A DNA stretch of 64,000 nt, taken from Sorex araneus. Taxonomy: Eukaryota; Chordata; Mammalia; Eulipotyphla; Soricidae. Of this stretch, positions 57,834 through 64,000 are shown piece after piece. The position numbers and the translations under genes are program-made. Location of the stretch: positions 111,940,535-112,004,534 of the forward strand of contig NC_073305.1 in NCBI RefSeq assembly GCF_027595985.1. Direction: 5' to 3'. The first letter of the stretch is position 1; every line of letters begins with the position of its first letter. The notes under the pieces are model-generated. The model searched no databases. It saw only the letters and a program-made list of their open reading frames with translations, and was not told the DNA's origin.

Positions 57834-58610
57834 GCTGGCTGATTTCGACCATGAATGTGGAAAGGTCGGATTGCAGCTGAATCTCAACAAGACAATGCTC
57901 AAGAAAAACGAACTAGTCCCTGAAGCTCCATTTGCTCTCAATGGAATGAACATCTCTGAATGCATCAGCTATGTGTACCTGGGTTGAGAAATCAACATGA
58001 GGAACGACTTGGCGCCAGAACTGCGCAGGAGAAAGAGAGCAGCATGGAATGCCATCAAGAGCGTCGAATAAGTGGTTAAGAGGATGAAGAACCTCCAAAT
58101 CCGGGCACATCTTTTCGATTCCACCCTTCTTCCTCCTCTAGCATGTGCCTCAGAGACCTGGGCCCTATGCAAACAGGATGAGAACGCTATGCGGGTATCC
58201 CAGAGAGGAATCGAAAGAGCTATGCTAGGAGTATCACATCTCACTCAAGTGAGAGAAGGAATCTGGAGTTCTGACCTCCATCAATGGTCAAGAATCAGGG
58301 ATGCTGTCTCCTTTGCCACGGCATCAAAAACCAGATAGGCCAGTCATGTAATGCGATTCAGAGCTGATCGTTGGGCTAGAGCTATTACCGACTGGATTCC
58401 ACGGGATGTCAGAAGACCGTGTGGCCGCCCACCAACTAGATGGTCAGATTTCTTCAACAAATCCCTGAATGAACGATTTGAGGCTCTTCATGTTCCTGGA
58501 GCAAGCAGATATCATTGGGCTGCACTAGCACGCGACAGGGAAAAATGACTATGTTACTGGTGCCCGCTCGAGCAAATCGAAGATCAATAGGACAACAAGT
58601 GATACAAGTG
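57834..58610 (+). mobile_element. RTE-type LINE, 3' end fragment (dead)
   Basis: Reads as the C-terminal part of an RTE-clade reverse transcriptase ORF: QLNLNKTM, then NLQIRAHLFDSTLLPPLACA, SETWAL, GIERAMLGVSHLTQVREGIW, DWIPRDVRRPCGRPPTRWSD and HWAALARDREK. In-frame stops at 57985-57987, 58069-58071, 58336-58338 and 58546-58548 make it inactive. It is 5' truncated and lacks poly(A); the tail is AAGTGATACAAGTG. A 10-bp direct repeat AAAGTTAAAT (57824-57833 and 58611-58620) looks like a target-site duplication just past the A-rich end of an L1. Confidence 0.87.
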
Positions 58611-58620
58611 AAAGTTAAAT

Positions 58621-59213
58621 AAAATGAGTGTTATCATAACACTTAGAATAACCTAACAGCTCATATTCTCTTGCTGACATACAAGATACAAGAAGTTTGC
58701 TATCTGCACACCAGGGAGACAGCTCTCACTGGAACTGAGTCAATCAGAACTCTGATCTTAGAATTCAGTCTACAAAACTGGGAGATAAATTTGTTGTTTA
58801 AACATCCAATCTGCCAATGGCCAGATTCCACCACCTTAAGACTGAGCTCTGCAGAGATGCCAAGCTGCCAAAAATTCCAGGCACACTGTTTATTTTGGCT
58901 GAGAACTCTGGGGTCCTCTTAGAAGGGGAGTGGCCGGTCTTCCCCACCCTCTGTATTCACAGAAGCCCAGAAGTCACACTCACGTGCAACAACTACTGCC
59001 GTGTAAGCTCACTTCACAGTTAAATATTCTAGAGTTGCTAGACAAATTCTCAATAGTAGGAACACACCAAATTTGATGGGAAAGTAATATGGAAACCAAC
59101 CAAGCTCAATAAGCAAAAACATTAACACAGAATGGTCAACTAGCAACAACAGTTTAGTAAATCCTTAGACAAGGACTTAATGGACCCAGGGTGAGTTGTA
59201 ACAATTTTCTTTT
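58621..59213. other. Intergenic DNA, no recognised feature
   Basis: Nothing assignable. Slightly more GC-rich near 58800-59020. Confidence 0.4.
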
Positions 59214-60190
59214 TTTTTAAAAATTTTTTTATTGAGTCACCATGTGGAAAGTTACAAAGTTTTCAGGTTTAAGTCTCAGTTAAACAATGCTCGAACACCC
59301 ATCCCTTCACCAGTTCACATATTCCACCACCAAGAATCACAGTATAGCTCCACCCTGTCCCCCCACACCCCTAGCCCCCCCACACCCCTAGCCCCCCCAC
59401 ACCCCTAGCCCTCCCCACCACCCCTAGCCCCCCCTTGCCTGTGTAACTGATAAATTTCACTTTACTTTCACTTTGATTGCATTCAATATTTCAACAAAAC
59501 TCACTATTATTGTTTGGAGAGTCTCCCCCCTAAAGTCAGACCTGCTGAAAAGGAAGCATTTGACAATTTGTTTTCCATTGCTGAGAATGAAGAGGTATGA
59601 GGTCCAGTGACCGCAGCACCTAGTGGCCTCACAGTTTTGGGTTTATTTTAGTAACTAAGTCCAGAGAAATATCTGCCAGGAATTGCATCACTGCAAACTT
59701 GCACTTCTCAATTATATTATATTCCACATATGAGTACAATCTTTCTATGTCTGTCTCTTTCTTTCTGACTCATTTCACTCAACATGATACTTTCCATGTT
59801 GATCCATTTATATGCAAATTTCATGACTTCGTGTTTTTTGAAAGCTACATAGTATTCCATTGTGTATACGTACCAGAGTTTCTTTAACCAGTCATCTGTT
59901 TTGGGGCACTCTGTTTTTTTCCAGATTCTGGCTATTGTAAACAGTGCTGCAATGAACATAGAAATGCAGATGCCGTCTCTACTATACCTTTTTGCCTCTC
60001 CGGGATATATTCCCAAGAGTGGTATTGCTGGGTCAAATGGAAACTCAATTTCTAATTTTTTTAGAATTGTCCATATTGTTTTCCAAAAGGGCTGAACGAG
60101 TCGGCATTCCCACTAGCAGTGAAGAAGAGTTCCTTTCTCCCCACATCCATGCCAACACCAGTTGAATTTTCACAAATTTTATTTTACAGA
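59214..60190 (-). mobile_element. L1 3' end: ORF2 C-terminus and 3' UTR
   Basis: On the minus strand, 60016-59717 translates as an ORF2p C-terminus (WKKTECPKTDDWLKKLWYVY, TMEYYVAFKKHEVMKF, MSQKERDRHRKIVL). The 3' UTR follows, with a C-rich tandem repeat at 59355-59436 and a poly-A end (T/A-rich at 59214-59235). 5' truncated. Better preserved than the other L1 pieces. Confidence 0.9.
59355..59436. repeat. Tandem CCCCCACACCCCTAG repeat in an L1 3' UTR
   Basis: About four to five units of roughly 17 bp. On the L1 sense strand they are G-rich, and a G-rich tract is a known feature of mammalian L1 3' UTRs. Confidence 0.85.
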
Positions 60191-60234
60191 AGTATTTTTT
60201 GATCTGTTTGCATTTAGTTGTAACAGAAATATAA

Positions 60235-60400
60235 GTTATTTGGGGGCTGCTAAGGGTGCAGGCTTGGGAGGTGATTGGGAAAAAGGGGACAATGGTGTAG
60301 GAAAAGTCACACTTGTGGTGAGATTGATGTTTAATTGAATGCCTGTAACAAACATGTCACAAACAATTTTGTAGGTCATAGTGTTTAAATAAAATGGGAG
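60235..60400 (+). mobile_element. L1 3' UTR-like remnant
   Basis: GGGAGGTGATTGGGAAAAAG, ACAATGGTGTAGG and a final TTTAAATAAAATGG resemble the L1 end at 57660-57823, more diverged. Confidence 0.35.
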
Positions 60401-61428
60401 AAAATCAAATATTATTCTATTTTGTCATATGAACAAATGTGGCATATTTGTAATAGTTTTTCTGAAGTGTCTGGTGATCCTTTATTTCTTTAGCACTGAA
60501 TTCCAGGATGGTTTCAAGGAGGAGTCTGTTGATACATCAAGAAGTGTTGGGAAGTTAACACCTCTTGGGGAAGACTTTAGCCAATGAAAGATGAGAAATA
60601 AAAATTTTCCAGCAAATAAATATATCACTTTGCCTCCTCCAACTTCTTAACAACAGATTATATTACTTCAAGTTATGGTTCCATGTGGGCTTCCTAGTGG
60701 ACAGAAGTTGTGATTAATTGTCAAAAAAACCTCTGCCTGTTTCCTTATCCCCTTTCATTTGGGATTCTAGTCTCCAAAAACGTGGCATCATATTAATTTT
60801 GCTTCATACTCTGTCAAGAGAGTAAGCTTATTATATATGAATGTTAATAAGATTTACATAGGAAGTTCAATAAAATATAGAATCTGATCTAGTACTATTG
60901 GATTGAGTTTTGAATTCTGTAACTCTAACTCCCAAGATTGCCAATAATTCTGGTGCACAGGCCATATTTTGAGTCATAAAAGTACTAGAAAATACAGAAT
61001 AATGTAACTAGTATAAGAAGGGTTGTGTTAATAATCCCTAGTATTCTTAGGCATTACAATTATAAAAGCTTTTCCTCTTGTTAATTGAGATTAACCTCAG
61101 GTGGATGACACAACAGTATGTCTCCTGTGCCTGAGTATTATGGGAACAATGATAATTATAAGGCTTGTGTTATTGAGTGGCTGCCTTTGACATCATGAGA
61201 AGCCTTGCAAAAAATTATAGTCTCTAGACAACTTTTAACCTATGTTATGCTTGAAAGACAGAGGAACTTATAGAAGTTTTAGAGAAACTTTCATCTCCTG
61301 CAGCTGCAAAAATGACTGACTAAACTAAAATTCAGTCCTTTGATCTGAATTTAAGGGTGGCAAGTATAAAAAAAAACAATCTGAATGTGCAGCCTCAATA
61401 AAATCTATGCTTAAGTCATGACTTCTAT
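60401..61428. other. Intergenic DNA, no recognised feature
   Basis: AT-rich with nothing assignable. Confidence 0.4.
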
Positions 61429-61440
61429 AGAGAAAAATAC

Positions 61441-61610
61441 CTTTTTCTTTTTTGGGTCACACCCGGCGATGCACAGGGGTTACTCCTGGATTTGCATTCA
61501 GGAATTACTCCTTGCGGTCCTAGGGGACTATATGGGATGCTGGGAATCGAACCTGGGTTGGCCGCATGCAAGTCAAACGCCCTACCCACTGTGCTATTGC
61601 TCCAGGCCCC
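61441..61610 (-). repeat. SINE type A with target-site duplication
   Basis: Reverse complement: GGGTCACACCCGGCGATGCA to CTATTGCTCCAGGCCCC. The direct repeat AGAGAAAAATA at 61429-61439 and 61611-61621 flanks it. Confidence 0.92.
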
Positions 61611-61621
61611 AGAGAAAAATA

Positions 61622-62127
61622 TCTTGGAGAACATTTGTGGAGTCACCTGTGGGCCACTCAACAACAATTTCTCTTAATCTCCTAGCCATTATAAACAATT
61701 CCTTACCAGAGACCAGTAGACTTCCCTTAGTTGAAGATTATTTAAGTAGGTATCTCAGAGATGCTTGTTCTCAACAAGGTCTGCAATCCTACACCATTTT
61801 GTCTCCAGACAAAAACCCGGGACAATTGTCAGCACAGCCAAACAAAGAATTACAAAAACATTTTAAGAAGAACATAAATAAAATAATTACAATTGAACCT
61901 GTAAATAATTAATAATTATACAAGTTTGAATAATAATTACTCCAAAATAATTATAGAATCAAGATATAATAATATACCAGTAAGGACCTGGAGATGAATA
62001 TAGCATACTATGGGAATGAAATAGGTGCAGGTGAAGTACATTAGTAGGTAATCAAGGATTATTTTCATGGAAAGCTCATACACAGCACACAAGTCAGTGT
62101 TCTGGTAAGAGTATCATGAAGCTTCTG
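61622..62127. other. Intergenic DNA, no recognised feature
   Basis: Nothing assignable. A short open frame (to 61912) partly overlaps a SINE and is not convincing. Confidence 0.4.
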
Positions 62128-62290
62128 GTCTGGATCCATAGCACAGTGGGTAGGGTGTTTTTCTTGCACGTGGCCAACCCAGGTTCGAATCCCAGCATCC
62201 TATATGGTCCCCCAAGCACCGCCAGGGGTAACTCCTGAGTGCAGAGCCAGGAGCAACCCATATGCATTGCCAGCAAAAAGAAAAAAAAAG
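62128..62290 (+). repeat. SINE type A
   Basis: TCTGGATCCATAGCACAGTG, GGTTCGAATCCCAGCATCCT and an A-rich tail. Flanks TATCATGAAGCTTCT and TATCACAAAACTTCT suggest an imperfect target-site duplication. Confidence 0.87.
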
Positions 62291-62295
62291 AATAT

Positions 62296-63491
62296 CACAA
62301 AACTTCTTAGAATTGTCTGAGATGGTTCCTGGATTCTTGAATATAGGAATGGTTTATAGTAAAATAGAAGTAGAGGGATGAAGAAATGTTCTGAAGGCTC
62401 AATGTGTTGAGAATCTTAAAATAGATTTATTACATGTAACACCTGACTATATTTCATGAGGGACAACAGAGAAATCTCTAAAGCAATAAAAAATGCTCTG
62501 AAAAGAGAAACCAAAATATCTTGGAGGAACTTTTCTATGGTTTTTCTCTGACAGCTATTGGAGATGTTCACATTTAGAGATTATTCCTTGGAATATAAAA
62601 TCTCCTATAAATAGGAATAGTGGGATTTCATAATTATAGAGACTGGTGATGCTATTAATCACCAGAAGTAAGGGGACATAATAATTGTAATGGAGAGTAA
62701 ATTAATAGTGGAAGCCAATGAGCCCTGATCACAAATCTATGGTGATAAATAATAAATTACAGATATCTTAGGTCAGAGATAAAGCTAACTTAGATACTGT
62801 TTGAGTTGTACAATACAGTTGATACTTAGCAATCAGAGGGAAGACCCAAGTTGCAACAAAACATGGCAACCGGCCTGTTTAAGAGCTTAGTTCAGAGAAT
62901 CGGTGATCATTGAAGTAGAGAAAAATCTTCTTGAAAAGAAAGCATACAAGTTTTTCTCTTTGCACCACTTGATTAAGATGACTGTGATCTATGGAAAATC
63001 CAGACTTTTGGTTAGTGAAAACATGAGGGATGAGCTGATTCTAAAATTAGGAGGCTTGGAATATCATGTCCTCTGGGTTGAGAAGAAATATATGTAGGTC
63101 AGATAACATATGGACTTTCAGCATATGGACTTTTGTCACCCTGGTTCCAGGGGATTCATATATATTTATGGTTTTACTCCCAAATACATACTTAGGAGTT
63201 AATATAATTCCCAAATAGAAGGGCCTATAAAAAGCCCCTAAAATTATCTATTGTTGGCTAGCACAAGATATAAGAAACAATGTAGCATAACTTAGAGGTA
63301 TTCAAAAAACACCAATTCCAGACGCTCAAAGATGCAAAGTGAGCCCCATCATGTCTCATTAAATGCACCTAACTAGCCTCTCCAAAAACAAGATGGGACA
63401 TTGTTTTATGAATTTTGTCTATTGTAAATATAATATGTCTGTGTGGTAGGACTAGAGATATTGACACCCTTTCTTGCTGCCACAAAATAAG
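62296..63491. other. Intergenic DNA, no recognised feature
   Basis: AT-rich. Nothing assignable in either strand. Confidence 0.4.
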
Positions 63492-63749
63492 CAGTGTCGC
63501 ACTGTTGTAGCATTGTCATCCCGTTGTTCATTGATTTGCTTGAGCGGGCACCAGTAACGTCTCCATTGTGAGACTTGTTACTGTTTTTTGGCATATTGAA
63601 TAGCAGCAGGTAGCTTGCCAGGCTCTGCTGTGTGGGCGGGATATTCTCGGTAGCTTGCTGGGCTCTCTGAGAGGGACGGAAGAATAGAACATGGGTCAGC
63701 TTCGTGCAAGGCAAACATGCCCTACCCACTGTGCTATCGCTCCAGTCCC
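63492..63749 (-). repeat. SINE type B
   Basis: Reverse complement. GTCGCACTGTTGTAGCATTG tail repeats, CACCAGTAACGTCTCCATTG, GGCGGGATATTCTCGGTAGC, then the head ending ATCGCTCCAGTCC. Confidence 0.9.
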
Positions 63750-63784
63750 AGTCCACAGAACAAATAAGACTGATACACAGATAT

Positions 63785-63997
63785 TCACTGTCACTGTCAC
63801 TGTCATCCCATTGTTCATCCATTTGCTTGAGCGGGCACCAGTAAAGGCTCCATCATGAGACTTGTTGTTACTGTTTTTGGCATATCGAATACGCCATGGG
63901 TAGCTTGCCAGGCTCTCTGAGAGGGGCGGAGGAATCAAACCCGGGTCGGCTGCGTGCAAGCAAACACCTTACCTGTTGCACTATCGCTCCAGCCCAT
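63785..63997 (-). repeat. SINE type B with internal deletion
   Basis: Reverse complement with a CACTGTCACTGTCACTGTCA tail. The body lacks one of the two GGCTCTGCCGTG...GATACTCTCGG segments, an internal deletion between repeated GGTAGCTTGCC / GGCTCTC phrases. It ends TCGCTCCAGCCC. Confidence 0.9.
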
Positions 63998-64000
63998 ATG

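Noticed and set aside
59717..60016. Functional protein-coding gene on the minus strand
   Set aside because: It is the C-terminal piece of a truncated L1 ORF2, not a host gene.
61418..61912. 164-codon open frame
   Set aside because: Its first half is an antisense type A SINE and the rest has no recognisable similarity.

Overview
This is a 64 kb piece of a mammalian nuclear genome. It holds one recognisable protein-coding gene, TBX18, complete on the minus strand from the start codon at 35660 to the stop codon at 7500. TBX18 is a T-box transcription factor of heart, ureter and epicardial development. Eight coding exons with consistent GT-AG boundaries and phases give a 613-residue protein. The rest is introns, flanking DNA and a heavy load of retroposons. 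The organism looks like a shrew (Soricidae, Sorex-like). This rests on the dominant tRNA-derived SINEs, which begin GGGGCTGGAGCGATAGCACA and which I associate with shrews. That assignment is from memory and was not searched.

Layout. 1-7.5 kb: TBX18 3' side, with an old L1 end, several decayed SINEs and a SINE-free AT-rich stretch (about 4.3-7.5 kb) that probably includes the 3' UTR. 7.5-35.7 kb: the gene. Introns 4 to 7 are crowded with SINEs, while introns 1 to 3 and the 5' end carry none. 34-36.3 kb: CpG-rich promoter, exon 1 and exon 2. 36.3-41 kb: repeat-poor upstream DNA. 41-46.3 kb: a large purine microsatellite, an AT-rich unique stretch and a second CpG-rich block (44.1-46.3 kb) with no coding exon I can identify. 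46.3-64 kb: repeat-rich intergenic DNA with SINE clusters, L1 fragments, a dead RTE-type LINE and a possible decayed pseudogene.

The most interesting structure is in the retroposons. Two abundant SINE types (here called A and B) share the same tRNA-like head but have different bodies and tails. Type A ends in an A-rich tail, as expected for L1 mobilisation. Type B ends in a short segment matching the last codons of the RTE-type LINE at 57834-58610, followed by short GACAGT-like repeats instead of poly(A). A third, longer family (type C, two copies in opposite orientations) shares the type B body but lacks the tRNA head and carries an extra internal block of about 95 bp. Together they suggest one tRNA head using two LINE machineries, with a possible intermediate. 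This is inferred from reading the window and needs database comparison.

No CRISPR array, operon, phage or other prokaryotic feature is present.
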